From Nocardioidaceae bacterium (GTDB lineage Bacteria > Actinomycetota > Actinomycetes > Propionibacteriales > Nocardioidaceae), in assembly GCA_030447865.1 (NCBI GenBank), contig JAUJOD010000004.1:62001-126000 (forward strand): 64,000 nucleotides of DNA, given 5' to 3'. Each line of letters begins with the position of its first letter. Position 1 is the stretch's first letter. A program made the translations under genes and the position numbers. The notes below the pieces were generated by a model. The model ran no database searches. It was not told where the DNA came from and was given only the letters and a program-made list of their open reading frames with translations. Below are positions 18,048 to 27,846 of the stretch, piece by piece.

Positions 18048-20171
18048 TCACACCCTCCCGGTGTTGATCTGGAACGTTCGCAAGTAGGTCTCGTAGAGCC
18101 GCACGGATTCAACCCCTTCGGGCAGCTGACCGGCCACGGCCTGGTACTGGGTCTCGTCGTCGGTGACGAGGTAGGCGATCCGCAGCCCCTCGGCCTTCTC
18201 AACGGCCGAAAGGAACGGCTTCGAGGCGTCCACGTTGAAAAGCACCGCGTAGGTGTCGGCCACGCCGAAGGTGTCGTTGCGCTGGTCAATACGGCGACCC
18301 TCAGAGCCGGCACGTATCCAGAGCAGCGGTGCGACCCGCTCGAAGGCCAGGTCCAGCTCGACCAAGGCCGGGTTCTCATAGGTCAGGGTAAAGAACTCAA
18401 CGTTCTCCTCGAAGCCATCCGACATCGGGAACTCGTCGGTGAACGTGTAGTTCTCCGCAATCGCCTTGCCGGCAGGTGTCAACCCAGTGACCGCTGCCTT
18501 GATCCTCGGCTTGGTGACGCGTTCACAGATGCCGGCCCGCTCCCATTCGTCATCCCCGGAGCGGAGACCCTTCGCAAGGAAGGCGTCTTCCTGATCGTTG
18601 ACCTCGTTGTTGGTTACGGAGATCGAGCGGCGCCGTCCCTCGTCCTGCTTGTTGAGCCGCATGACCGCGTGAGCAGTGGTTCCCGATCCAGCGAAGAAGT
18701 CAAGGACCAGGGCGTCGGGCTTGTCCTTCACAAAGAAGCGCAATGTGTCCTCGACCGCGTAGAGGGACTTCGGGAAAGGGAATGCGACGCCAGGGATGAA
18801 CTTCCGCAGGAGGCTGGAACCGTGGTCGGCGGCGGAGTGCGCCGTCAAGGTCCACTGCGTCGTCGGGATACGTGCTGACGACTCGGACCCGGTCTCAACT
18901 TCGATATGCCCGGCCTCGGTCACCGTCACTGCGCCGAATACATCGTTCTGCGCTTTACGCTGTTCCCCGGCCTTGAGGTACGAAACCGCCGTCGCCGTCC
19001 CCTTGAACTTGCCAATCCGGAGGTAACCCTTAGTGCGAAGTCGGCTCGCGGTCGCGGCCCCAACCTGCCAGCGGCCCTCCGAGCCGTCCTTGCGGATGGG
19101 CCAGATGGCAACCGTCCCTTCCGGTGGCTCAACCTTGGTTCTGGGCACATCGGGCGGGATCGCCTCGCCGATGCTATGGAAGGCACCGGTCTTGGCGTCG
19201 ACGAAAAACGGGTAGAACATCCCGTCGCGGTCCTCGCGCCCTGCGTCAGTCCCCGACCGCATGAGCCCGTTCCATCGGATCTTCTTCGTCGAGGTGCCCT
19301 TGCTGCCCTGCCACTCAGGTCCGAGATCCAGCGCAGCAGGCGCTGCGTCCCCGAACTTCACGAAGTAGGCGTACTCGTCGCTGCGCCGGAAAGCTCCTTC
19401 TCGACCTGCTCCCGAGGGACTGATTGCGATGCTGACCATCTGAATGCGTGCTCCAGGAAACGTCTGTTCCAGGAGAAGTCCGAGTCGCAGGTACTCCTTC
19501 TCATCGATCGTAACGATGAGAACGGAGTCGCGCGGGTTGAGCAGCCTCCGTGCCATTTTGAGCCGCCGCTCCAGAAACGCGAGCCACTTGCTGTGCGCGT
19601 ACGAGTCGCCGGGGTCAACGTAGTTGTTGTTGTACTTCCAATCGTTGTCCCGGGTGTTGTAGGGCGGGTCGATGTAGATGCAGTCGATCTTGCCCTGGTA
19701 GGTGAACAGGAGCGCCTCGAGCGCGTGGTAGTTCTCTGCGTTGATGACTGTGTGGAACGGCTTGTCGCCGCCGCGCAGCACTGGCTCACCGGAGCGCTTC
19801 AACCCCGGGTAGATCGGGTCGCGGAAGTCGGCGACGAACACCAGGTCCTCAAGGGCACGGGGCGCCTCTTCCTTGGTCTTGGGGTGGATCAGGCTGGCGA
19901 TCCGCTTGCCCTCTGGTCCGCTGATGCCGGTGACGAGCCAGGTCGCGTCCGACTCCGCCTTGGTTTCACCACGGGGCGGCAGGAACCGGACCTTGTCACC
20001 GACCGAGATCGGGCGGCCGGTGAGTGCGACCGACTCCGGCATGTGCCGCTCGAAGCTCAGCCCGAACTGGCGTCGGCTCTGCAAGGCGTCGATGTGCCGG
20101 CGAATCTCCTTCGCGATCTCCGGATCTTTGTCCTCAACGCGCGCCAGGAGCGATCTAAGTTCGTTGCTCAC
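18048..20171 (-). CDS. mod: type III DNA methyltransferase Mod subunit (N6-adenine, beta class)
   Basis: The 707-residue methyltransferase has the catalytic motif DPPYN (168-172) before the SAM-binding motif DFFAGSGTT (about 490-498); that order defines beta-class N6-adenine enzymes. The stretch between them holds the target-recognition region. The start is GTG 20171 preceded by GAGAGGG. Mod alone methylates one strand of an asymmetric site and provides specificity to Res, encoded three bases downstream. The operon sits just inside the presumed element boundary, where it could act as both defence and addiction module. Confidence 0.92.
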   Translation of the reverse strand: MSNELRSLLARVEDKDPEIAKEIRRHIDALQSRRQFGLSFERHMPESVALTGRPISVGDKVRFLPPRGETKAESDATWLVTGISGPEGKRIASLIHPKTKEEAPRALEDLVFVADFRDPIYPGLKRSGEPVLRGGDKPFHTVINAENYHALEALLFTYQGKIDCIYIDPPYNTRDNDWKYNNNYVDPGDSYAHSKWLAFLERRLKMARRLLNPRDSVLIVTIDEKEYLRLGLLLEQTFPGARIQMVSIAISPSGAGREGAFRRSDEYAYFVKFGDAAPAALDLGPEWQGSKGTSTKKIRWNGLMRSGTDAGREDRDGMFYPFFVDAKTGAFHSIGEAIPPDVPRTKVEPPEGTVAIWPIRKDGSEGRWQVGAATASRLRTKGYLRIGKFKGTATAVSYLKAGEQRKAQNDVFGAVTVTEAGHIEVETGSESSARIPTTQWTLTAHSAADHGSSLLRKFIPGVAFPFPKSLYAVEDTLRFFVKDKPDALVLDFFAGSGTTAHAVMRLNKQDEGRRRSISVTNNEVNDQEDAFLAKGLRSGDDEWERAGICERVTKPRIKAAVTGLTPAGKAIAENYTFTDEFPMSDGFEENVEFFTLTYENPALVELDLAFERVAPLLWIRAGSEGRRIDQRNDTFGVADTYAVLFNVDASKPFLSAVEKAEGLRIAYLVTDDETQYQAVAGQLPEGVESVRLYETYLRTFQINTGRV

Positions 20172-20355
20172 AAATTCCCTCTCGTGTGCCCGCGCCCATC
20201 CTGCCGGATGTGCCGGGGCAGCCGCAGCCGAAGCGCAGGCGGCTGACGCCCTCCGACAGGAGCACGATCGTCATCCTGGCGTGAACAGCCCACGAGTTGG
20301 CTCCATTCGATGGACGCTCGGATGCCGCGCGACCGCGAACCCCGATCAATAGCGG

Positions 20356-21252
20356 TCAGCGAGGAAGCGATCCGCGGGGCGGCCCGGCTCGCCGTTCGGG
20401 TCGGTGGCCGATCGACTCCCGAAGCTCCAGCCGGGTCTCCTGGGCTCCGGCAGGCGCCGCTGAAGCCGCCGGGACGGGCCGCAGCTCGCGCCGGACGAGG
20501 AAGGCGAGGTCCGTCTGGATGTGCGACGTGATCGGGACGTACGGCTCCCGCGCCGGGTTCGCCACGTGCGACGACTCGTCGACGATGCGCGGCGTCTCCG
20601 CACTGATGAGGTAGAGGCGCTCCGCCACTCCCTGCGCGATGATCGACGCCAGCCGGGCGTCGGTTCGGGTGGAACAGCCGGTCGAGGTCCTGAAAGGGCT
20701 CGGCACGAGTGATCTCGTCGACGTGAAGGCGACGCAGTCGACCGACGGCGTCGCCTGGCTTCCGCTGCCGCCTGCCCGCCGCTGCCGACCAAGCCGCCGA
20801 CGTTGCGGGTCTCGTCAATCAGCCGCGTGTAAGTCTGCTCCCACTCGAGCCACTTCTCGACCGGCCCGGTCGGACGTTCGGCGCGCGCCGGGCTGCCTCA
20901 TGGGAGAGGATCCGCTGTCCATCCATCACTCGACCGAGATTGAGCGCGTTCGGAAACTTCGCCAGGTGCACGAGCATGTTGTGCTCGGCTTGGAGTACGC
21001 CGATGCCGGGTACCGGTCCCCCGTCGACGGCGGCGCCAGCCTTCTGGTCAACCTAGTAGTCCGGCTCGTCCTTCCCGGCGAAGACCGCGCAAACCTGGGC
21101 CGAACGGTCGAGCCAGGCGCGCTCTCGGACTGGGATCCAGCCGGGGATGTTGTCGTACCGCTTGTCGAGAACGACAAGGGCGCGTGTCACCTCGGCCGCG
21201 TCCTTGAGGACCGACTTCGGCACGCCTGACGCGACAACGTCGCGCCACGACC
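20356..21252 (-). pseudogene. truncated, frameshifted paralogue of the 440-aa element protein at 31847-33169
   Basis: Fragments in three frames match the intact gene at 31847-33169 in order: SVLKDAAEVTRALVVLDKRYDNIPGW (versus TVLKDAADLTRALVILDRRYDNVPGW), QAEHNMLVHLAKFPNALNLGRV (versus QAQHNMLVHLSRIPNALNLRRV), VGGLVGSGG, and ERLYLISAETPRIVDESS (versus EKLYFVPVNDSRLMDEHV). The N-terminal third is absent; homology stops near 21252, about 110 bases from the IS110 transposase stop, so insertion of that element may have removed it. Function of the family is unknown. Confidence 0.75.
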
Positions 21253-21362
21253 TCTGTGGAGAAGGTGCTACGAAGCGACGGCTGTGAAATGTCTTACCGG
21301 CTCCCCTCTGTGTCAAGGCCGCGGTCTCGTCGCCTTTGAGGGTGCGCCGGCGCTTGTCGCCG

Positions 21363-22627
21363 TCAAGGTCGTTCGTCCGGTGGGGCGCTCCATCTTGACG
21401 GCTTCGGCGCGCGCCGGCGCGGAGGGCTGGCTGTCGAGGCCGCGTGGGGGTTCTGACGCCGGATGGGTGGGGGTAGCGTCGGTGTTGCGGGTCCGGGAAG
21501 TGGCTGATCCGAAGTGTCGATGTGCGGGGGCAGGTCGACCGCGCAGGATTGTTCAGACGCCCCCGCAGTGCCCTCCCCGGGGCCCGCCTGGACCGAGGCC
21601 TGTTGCACGGCGCGGGCGTCGGCGATGAGTTGGTGGTAGACGGCGTCGGAGATCCGGCGTTTGAGGCAGCGCATGGCCTCCATCCGGGTCTTGCCTTCGG
21701 CTTGCTTGCGTCGGTAGTAGGCGCGGCCTTCGGTGTCAAGCCGGATCTGGGTGGCTGCGGCGATGTGCAGCATGTGGTTCATCCGCCGGTTCCCTGCCCG
21801 CGAGAGCCGATGCCGGATCTGCTCCCCAGACGAGGCGTCGAGCGGTGCGGTGCCGGTCCAGGACGCGAACCGGTTGCGGTCGGCGAATCGGGCCACGTCG
21901 CCGACGTCGGCCAGGATCCTTGCGGCGACGACCGGTCCGACGCCGGGCAGGGTCATCAACGTCGAGCCCCGCGCGTGGACCATCGCCTTGAGCTCTTTGG
22001 TGAGGGCCTTGATCTTCTTCTCGACCGCCACCAGCTCAGTGAGCTGTTCGACCGCGAGCCGGCGGCGGGTCTTCCCGGCCAGGTCCCGGGGCCGCACCGA
22101 GGCGAGGATCGCCTTGGCCTGCAAGGCGGTGATGTCCTTCTTCGCCTGCCCCGGGGTCAGCTCGGCAAGCAGCCGCTGCAGCCGGTTGACGGTCTGGATC
22201 CGTTGCCGGGTGAGCTCCTCACGGCGGTCGACCAGCATCCGCAGCGTCTCGAGCTCGACGTCGTAGGACAGCACCCGCAGCCCCTGGGTGCGGGCAGCGA
22301 CCACCGCGACCGCGTGCGCGTCGTGGGCGTCGGTCTTGCGGTTATGGCCGGTGTCGAACAACCGCGCCCGGGCGGCCAGCTTCGCGGGCACGTCGACCAC
22401 ATGCTCGCCGTCAGCCAGCAACCGTTGCGCCAATGGGCGGCCGGCGCCGTTGCTGCCCTCGACCGCCCAGATCCGGTCTGGCCACGACGCGACGTGCTTG
22501 CGCATCGCGGCGTAGCCGGCTTGTCGGTACCGAACCGACCAGTCGCCAACACCGTCTCCCGGTGGTCGACGACCTCGATGGTTACCGACAACTTGTGGGG
22601 ATCGACCCCGATGAACACCTTCGCCAA
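21363..22627 (-). mobile_element. IS110-family transposase, one-base frameshift
   Basis: Translation from TTG 22627 gives AKVFIGVDPHKLSVTIEVVDHRE, then a one-base loss near 22530 shifts the frame to YAAMRKHVASWPDRIWAVEGSNGAG. The DEDD RuvC-like residues of the family are present (D in GVDPHK, E in AVEGSNG, two D in KTDAHDAHA), as is the C-terminal transposase_20 part LPGVGPVVAARI...ASWTGTAPLDASSGE. IS110 transposases excise and insert a circular form without terminal inverted repeats, guided by a bridge RNA. The single lesion probably inactivates it. The stop lies next to the truncated paralogue at 20356-21252. Confidence 0.85.
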
Positions 22628-23350
22628 AGCACTCGCCGCCCTCCGTCGTGGACCTCCAGGGAACGCGAGGCGGGCATTGCTACTACGAGCTGGGCAGTCC
22701 CCTCTGGAGCCACGCCTCGACACGGCACCCGACGGGTACGCAAACCGGTAGAGAGCCACACCCATGGCTGAGTGGGCAGCCGCGAGGAGAGCGACCCGCC
22801 GAGCACCTAGACCGAGTCTGGCCCGACGTCGGTCCTAACGGAATCGTCTAGTAGCCTGTAAGTGCAGGTTGGGGCGGCTGTCGTCGAGCTCGGCGATGAA
22901 CCGCTCGAGTTCGTTGCATCGGGACGCGACGCGTCATCGTTCTGAGAGGCCCGGCGAGATTCAAGGACCGCACCTGCTGGCTCAGTACGGTGATGCCCTT
23001 GTCGAAGGTCCCACCATGAGGACCCCCGTGCCAGGTAGTCGATACGAGCCGATCAGTTGCTTGGTGCGATCGGCTGGCCCCGTTGAGTCCACGGGCCGAT
23101 GCTATGCCGACGGGGCCTGGAAGGGCACGGAACGCCCGAGGCCAAGCAGCCTCGACCAAGCCGTCACCAAGGACCAAGCCCTAGCGGGCATCGAGTATGG
23201 GGTCCATGCCGGCCTGCAGGCTTCGCCCGACCATGGCGCAAACCGGTGCACTTGGTACCGAACTGCTGCGTAGGCTGCGGGAAGTTCCGGCACCGAGTAC
23301 CTGGCGAGTGCGACCGTGACTCTGCGGTCGAAGAGGCCGGCACCGCGCCG
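22628..23350. other. non-coding region upstream of IS110 transposase; possible bridge-RNA locus in its first part
   Basis: No frame in 22628-23350 has recognisable protein content. In the IS110 group the long untranslated segment before the transposase encodes the bridge (seek) RNA, so about 22628-22860 is where such an RNA would be expected. I could not fold it reliably by eye. The rest shows nothing I can name. Confidence 0.35.
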
Positions 23351-23389
23351 CGCCGTGGGACCGAGACACGTGACCTCGGTCCCACGGCG
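23351..23389 (-). terminator. strong 15-bp stem-loop terminator after the GIY-YIG gene
   Basis: The perfect arms at 23351-23365 (core GCCGTGGGACCGAG) and 23375-23389 enclose a nine-base loop. The hairpin starts 15 bases beyond the stop of the leftward GIY-YIG gene. There is no U-tract, as is common in actinomycetes. Confidence 0.6.
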
Positions 23390-23403
23390 GAGCTGACCGG
23401 CTG

Positions 23404-23883
23404 CTATCGCAGAGTCGCCTGCTGACCTAGGGCGATGATCTCGCTCAGGGTGCGGTCGACCGATGGGATCGGGTGGTAGGTGCCGTCGATCGGGCCGAGG
23501 CGTCGAGCGGCACGGCCCTCGCACTCTCTCGCGACCTCGTCGCCGAGCTCGACGCGCACGGGTAGAACCGTGACTCCGTACCAGGCGGCCCGTCGCTCGG
23601 CCTGGCGCAGGTGCTCTCGCATGCGGGAGGGGACGGCGGCTCGAGCCTTGGGCCGGTGCACGCTGCCGACGTAGCGGCAATGGCCGCGGGTGTCCCAGGT
23701 GATGTAGACGGCCGAGGCCGGCCCGCGACGCGTCTGCATCAGCCAGCTGATCGTCGTGGTCGCGCGCTGAAGACAATCGATGTCGACGACGCCGTCAACA
23801 TCAACCAGCGGCGCGACAAGAGCCGGGCGCAGAGCGTCGGCCGCGCGCACCACCAGAGCCTCCATCTGCACGTGTGACCTCAC
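23404..23883 (-). CDS. GIY-YIG-like nuclease domain protein
   Basis: This is a 159-residue protein (GTG 23883, overlapping the upstream stop as GTGA). Its central part reads AVYITWDTRGHCRYVGSV, matching the GIY...YIG beta-strands (VYI / YVGS). RMREHLRQ holds the expected catalytic-region Arg, and ARECEGRAARRLGP the Glu and the Pro-terminated helix. The first 50 residues are a separate helical region. GIY-YIG domains cut DNA. It is strictly coupled to the large unknown protein upstream, so the two probably act together; a defence or mobile-element role is inference. Confidence 0.6.
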   Translation of the reverse strand: MRSHVQMEALVVRAADALRPALVAPLVDVDGVVDIDCLQRATTTISWLMQTRRGPASAVYITWDTRGHCRYVGSVHRPKARAAVPSRMREHLRQAERRAAWYGVTVLPVRVELGDEVARECEGRAARRLGPIDGTYHPIPSVDRTLSEIIALGQQATLR

Positions 23884-26045
23884 GAGTCGACCTCAGTCGC
23901 GTTGTCGTCCTCGTCGTCCTCGTCGTCGAGGATCACGGGCGGCTTGGGGCCCATCGAGTTGAGCTTGTCGCGGGCATCTTGCAGCTGGGTCTTGACTTGG
24001 TCGACGGCCTCGAAAGAGCCGAACACGTCGGCTCCGCCCTTCCCGGACAGAATGGCGAGCTGGGTGACGGCCTTGAGGACTTCTTTGGCCCCGGCCTGCA
24101 TCTGCTGCCGCAGCAGCGCGGTTTGGTCCTTCGGCTTGTTCTTCTCGCCCTGGTCGTTCCCAGCAGCGGCGATCGCGTCGTCGGCCCGCTTCGTGTCCGC
24201 GGTCACCACGACGTCCCACTCGAGTTCGATGCTGGCGTGAGCTCCCGCGGCGTCGAGGAACGGGTCACCGTCGTGGAACGCGCCATCGGCGGCGTCGCGG
24301 GAGTGGAACCGCTTCGCCGGCTTGTTGCGGACGTGCCCGACGGCGATGGAGTGGAGTGTCCGGAGACCGCCCTTGGTGTCGAGGAGCGAGTCGATGATCA
24401 GATACGGCCGCGACCGGAACGGGACCTTGCGGGGGGTCCGCTTCCCATCGTTGGTCATCTTGGAGCCGCGGTCACGGGTCAACAGGCCGTCGAGCATCGC
24501 CGCCGTGCCGCCGAGCACACCGAGCTGGGCCTTGGCGTTGATCTTGTCAGCCGGGGACCCGTTGAGCGCCTTGTCCAGGATGACGTCGAGGACGTCAACG
24601 GGGTCATCCCCGGTCTCGAGTTCCCACCGAAAGTCCCACACGATGCGCGCGAGCGAGCCGCCATCGCTGTACGCGTTCACCGCGAGGGGAAGCGACTGCG
24701 ACGAGCGGTAGCCCGAGAGCGCGGTCGAGGCGATCTGCCTGCCGATCTCGATGCGCCGCGGGTTCTTGTAGTTGAACTCCTCGCGGAACAGGGCGCCGGT
24801 GCCGTCGGCGACGTACCAGGGGTTAAGCACGGCACGGACCGTGAGAGCGGTCGCCCACAGCCGGTGCGGCGGCACCCCGATGAGGTCGTGCATTTCGGAT
24901 GGCGTGCAGAAGCCCTCGATGATCCGGTACTCGTCGGACGTGATCAGGTTCTTGGCGGCCGCACGTCGCAGGAAACGGGACATGCCCTGCTCGGCTTGGG
25001 CCTCCTCGGACCACGGGGTGGCGTCAGTGTGGATCGTCGCGATGAGGTCCTCGCGGGCGGCGACCATGTCGGTGATCGGGTCGTCGCTATCGGTGGCGTG
25101 CCCCCCGACGACAACGACGCATGGTGCGGTCAGGGTGTGGCCGGCCCGGATGGTGTTCTCTGTGAGCTCGGTCTCAGCCAGGCCCTTGTTGACGATGTCG
25201 ATCTGGGCGGTGAGCCGGTCGCGGGTCTGCCGCTGGGTGGCGCGCTTCCAGGACTTTCCGCTCGGGGCGCCGATCACGGCCCTGACGCAAGCTGCGGCGG
25301 CCTCGTCGACGTTCCCGCCGGTGCGGCCCTTCCACAGTGAGACCAGGCGGGAATTCCCGTCGGCGCTGACCAGGTAGTACTCGGGGTCCGAATTGTTGGC
25401 GAAGACCACCTTCATGACGACCAGCAGGATCGGCTCCTTGACTCCCGACTGGAGGATGCTGTCGGTGTAGTCGTTGCCGGTCGTGGCGAGATCGGGAACG
25501 GTCTTGTGGAACGCCTCGACGATTCGGTCGGCGAGTTCCTCGTGGTCCTCGACGTCGAGCTGGAGCATGGCCCACGCGCCGCCAGACTCCGTCGCGGTGC
25601 TGAGCTTCGCGACCGGCAGGCTGGCCACGACCACGTCGAGCTGGTTGTGGAGGGTGTGCGCCCAGCGTGCGCCACCGACGTCGGGCAGGACGGCCATGTC
25701 AATCAGCCGGTCGTGCTGAGGCGTCACGAACATGACCCCCTCGCTGACCCGCTTGCGGTTGAGCAGGGAGGTGCTCTGGCCGTTGGGGCCCGGGTGAGTC
25801 TCGGTGAGCATCCGGAACCGGGCAGGGTCGGCCAGGCCGGCGGTGACGATTCCGGCGGCATCGTCCGGCAGGTTCACGTCTGGGTTCTTGAGGAGCGCCG
25901 CCCGAACAGGGGCAAGTGTCTTGGCGGCCGGCGGCGGCGCCAGGTGGGGAGGGCGGTGCTTGAGCACCGGGAAGGTGCGGTCGGACTCGGTCTTCTGCGG
26001 GTTCTTCTCGCTGCCGAGGTTTTGCACGGACTGCTGGATGTTCAC
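23880..26045 (-). CDS. uncharacterised 721-aa protein with a ParB/DGQHR-like 'DGNSRL' segment
   Basis: I do not recognise the full-length family. A central segment (EPILLVVMKVVF... YYLVSADGNSRLVSLWKG) resembles the ParB/sulfiredoxin-type 'D-G-N/H-R-R-L' strand-helix used by ParB-like and DndB/DGQHR proteins. The C-terminus ends in an acidic tail (DDEDDEDD). There are no membrane segments. I prefer GTG 26045, seven bases after AAAGG; an in-frame ATG at 26060 lacks a convincing ribosome site. It ends in a GTGA overlap with the GIY-YIG gene and forms a two-gene operon closed by the hairpin at 23351-23389. Intact frames among broken neighbours indicate selection. A DNA-sensing or ATP-independent regulatory partner to the nuclease is one reading. 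Confidence 0.7.
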   Translation of the reverse strand: MNIQQSVQNLGSEKNPQKTESDRTFPVLKHRPPHLAPPPAAKTLAPVRAALLKNPDVNLPDDAAGIVTAGLADPARFRMLTETHPGPNGQSTSLLNRKRVSEGVMFVTPQHDRLIDMAVLPDVGGARWAHTLHNQLDVVVASLPVAKLSTATESGGAWAMLQLDVEDHEELADRIVEAFHKTVPDLATTGNDYTDSILQSGVKEPILLVVMKVVFANNSDPEYYLVSADGNSRLVSLWKGRTGGNVDEAAAACVRAVIGAPSGKSWKRATQRQTRDRLTAQIDIVNKGLAETELTENTIRAGHTLTAPCVVVVGGHATDSDDPITDMVAAREDLIATIHTDATPWSEEAQAEQGMSRFLRRAAAKNLITSDEYRIIEGFCTPSEMHDLIGVPPHRLWATALTVRAVLNPWYVADGTGALFREEFNYKNPRRIEIGRQIASTALSGYRSSQSLPLAVNAYSDGGSLARIVWDFRWELETGDDPVDVLDVILDKALNGSPADKINAKAQLGVLGGTAAMLDGLLTRDRGSKMTNDGKRTPRKVPFRSRPYLIIDSLLDTKGGLRTLHSIAVGHVRNKPAKRFHSRDAADGAFHDGDPFLDAAGAHASIELEWDVVVTADTKRADDAIAAAGNDQGEKNKPKDQTALLRQQMQAGAKEVLKAVTQLAILSGKGGADVFGSFEAVDQVKTQLQDARDKLNSMGPKPPVILDDEDDEDDNATEVDS

Positions 26046-26060
26046 GTGGCCGCCTTTCAT

Positions 26061-26872
26061 GCGGTCCCACGCCTGCGGCTGATGCCGCGGGTCAAGACGG
26101 ACGTCTCGACCCCGCTGCTACGACCTAGTTGGGTCGAGCATCCAATCCATCGCGTCCTGGCTCATGTCTCCAGTTCGCTCCGGGCCGGCTCGACTTGATC
26201 TAGGCCCGGGGCGACGGCTGGTCAACCGGCACGGGTGCCGGGAGAACCGCCCAAAAGCGGCGCCAGCCTTCGCGCGACGCCGGAACTCAAGGTGTCCCAA
26301 CGCCCGAACTTCGAGACTGTCGAAGCGGTAGCGCGATCGAAACCGTGAGGTCTCGACGAACAAGAGCATACGCGGCCCGTCGCAAGGAATCGAAGCCAAG
26401 GTCGTCGGGCGAGCCCGTTGAGCCTCCGTACACCCTTCCGTGCGGGCACGTGCCGACCCGCGTCACTCCGGCAATCGTCTAGCAGCCGCGTATGACAGTC
26501 AAGCGATGGCGCGGAGAGGATGAGAAGATCCTTCCGAACTTGCTCAGCACTTACCGCCGACAACCAACATCGGTGATGTGCACTCCCCCGCTCAACACCG
26601 ACAGGACCGTCGAGGGTAAACCTCACCCGCCAGCATGCGAAAGGGAGTGTGCAAGCCTGCTGGTGGTCGCTGTGGGCCATCGACCCCGAAGCCTTCACCC
26701 AACACGGAAGGCCTGCCGTTGCGCGTCCGGAAATTTCTCACCGCGCGGCGTGCTCCTCCGCCGTGCGTCATTGCGCATATAAAGGCTCAGTGGGCGTGCC
26801 TCGCACTCCGACGACGCGGGTCTCGGTGCGCTGGTTCCCACATGGCGCAGCTGGCTCGGGCACGATGGTCCC
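26061..26872. other. 812-base region without a supportable gene
   Basis: Several overlapping frames exist on both strands but none shows a domain or consistent codon bias. It separates the leftward 721-aa/GIY-YIG operon from the rightward TIGR02391-like fragment and must contain both promoters. Local base composition is less GC-rich around 26440-26800. Confidence 0.35.
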
Positions 26873-27391
26873 ATGTCGAAGTTGGATCCGCAGTGGGCAA
26901 TCAATGGCATCGACCAATTCCTGCACGTGACCGAGCAGGTTGTTCCAGACATGGGGCCCGCGATCGCCTACTTCGGCACAGTGACGCCGGGTCAGGAAAC
27001 CGAGGCCTCAGCTCGGGCGCATGTCGTTGAGCAGATCCTCGACCGCGTGCTGCCTGGTTGGCGCAGCGATCCACCGAAAAACGATGAGGACTACGACTGG
27101 CTGCGCCACCAAGCGCCGCGGGCGAAGGCGGCTCTTCAGCGGCAGTCGGAGCTTGCACAGAAACTAGGAGACAACGCGCCTGACATGGATGCCGCCAATC
27201 TCCACCCATGGCGTGGGAGAACGGCAGGACCGGCGAAGTCGAGCCTCGTTGCCCTTCACCGTCGCCTCCTCCCAAAGAGATCGTCCACGACGCTCGGCGG
27301 GGGGAGCCTGGCTCCTCGGGTACCGCAGCACCAAGTCGGACCCGTGCCGCGAGAGCAGATCAGTCATCCCGACTCGGCCGGTCGGTTGTGA
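26873..27391 (+). pseudogene. TIGR02391 (Ymh)-like protein, C-terminal domain lost
   Basis: The ATG at 26873 gives SKLDPQWAINGIDQFLHVTEQ, then a plausible helical linker and DMDAANLHPW. In TIGR02391 proteins the conserved domain starts with LHPxVWxAA, so the reading breaks exactly at its first residues. Downstream, another frame holds LLGYRSTKSDPCRE, which resembles the late PGxxSxKTWxxR part. About 50 residues appear deleted and the frame changed. Family members occur in defence islands as HEPN-like or phage-exclusion proteins; that is recollection. The reading-through product of 172 residues would be aberrant. Confidence 0.5.
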
Positions 27392-27584
27392 CCGCGCGCC
27401 CGACAGTCGAGTTGCGGAACAGGGCTCAGCCGCTCCTCCTTGCGACGTATGGCTTCGACCAGGTGTTCCTCTGTGCTTTCGAGCGCAAGTCCGCGCTCGC
27501 CCCCATCGTTTACGGCTCCCGAGGGGCGACTAGCGAGCAGATCGTCGCGAGGTGTCGTCTCCGTAGCGCTCGCGCACCTCGACA

Positions 27585-27846
27585 ACCGGCCCGGTACAGA
27601 CCGAAGCCCCCACGGCGCTTTCCATCGGCCGCAAACCTGGCCGGAGTTGACTTGCGCGGTCGAGGCAGCAACGGCGTTGGCCACGCATTGCCGCAGCGGC
27701 TGCTGGCTGACGGCGAGCATGTGGTTGACGTTCCGGCCAACCTGGCTGCCGGGCGCGGTTGTTCGACACCGCCACAATCGCAAAACCGGCGGGCCGTGGC
27801 GGGCAAGCCCCGTCTTCCCGAATGCGAAGTCATCGTTCGGCAGTAG
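27585..27846 (+). mobile_element. IS110 transposase relic
   Basis: GSNGVGHALPQRLLADGEH and VVDVPANLA match GSNGAGRPLAQRLLADGEH and VVDVPAKLA of the transposase at 21363-22627, on the opposite strand; the N-terminal and C-terminal parts are gone and frames shift around 27650 and 27770. It marks the left flank of the RiPP cassette. Confidence 0.7.

Noticed and set aside
16311-18878. 855-codon plus-strand open frame
   Set aside because: Antisense to the intact Res and Mod genes; no domain, and the composition is that of a GC-rich shadow frame.
18906-20246. 446-codon plus-strand open frame
   Set aside because: Antisense to the Mod gene with its DPPY and FAGSGTT motifs; no family content.
22490-22560. 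Programmed frameshifting in the IS110 transposase
   Set aside because: IS110 transposases are normally single-frame and no slippery heptamer with a stimulatory stem is visible at the shift; a simple one-base loss is more likely.
23874-25340. 488-codon plus-strand open frame
   Set aside because: Antisense to the 721-aa gene; repeats of Val/Leu/Asp/Arg typical of a complementary frame.
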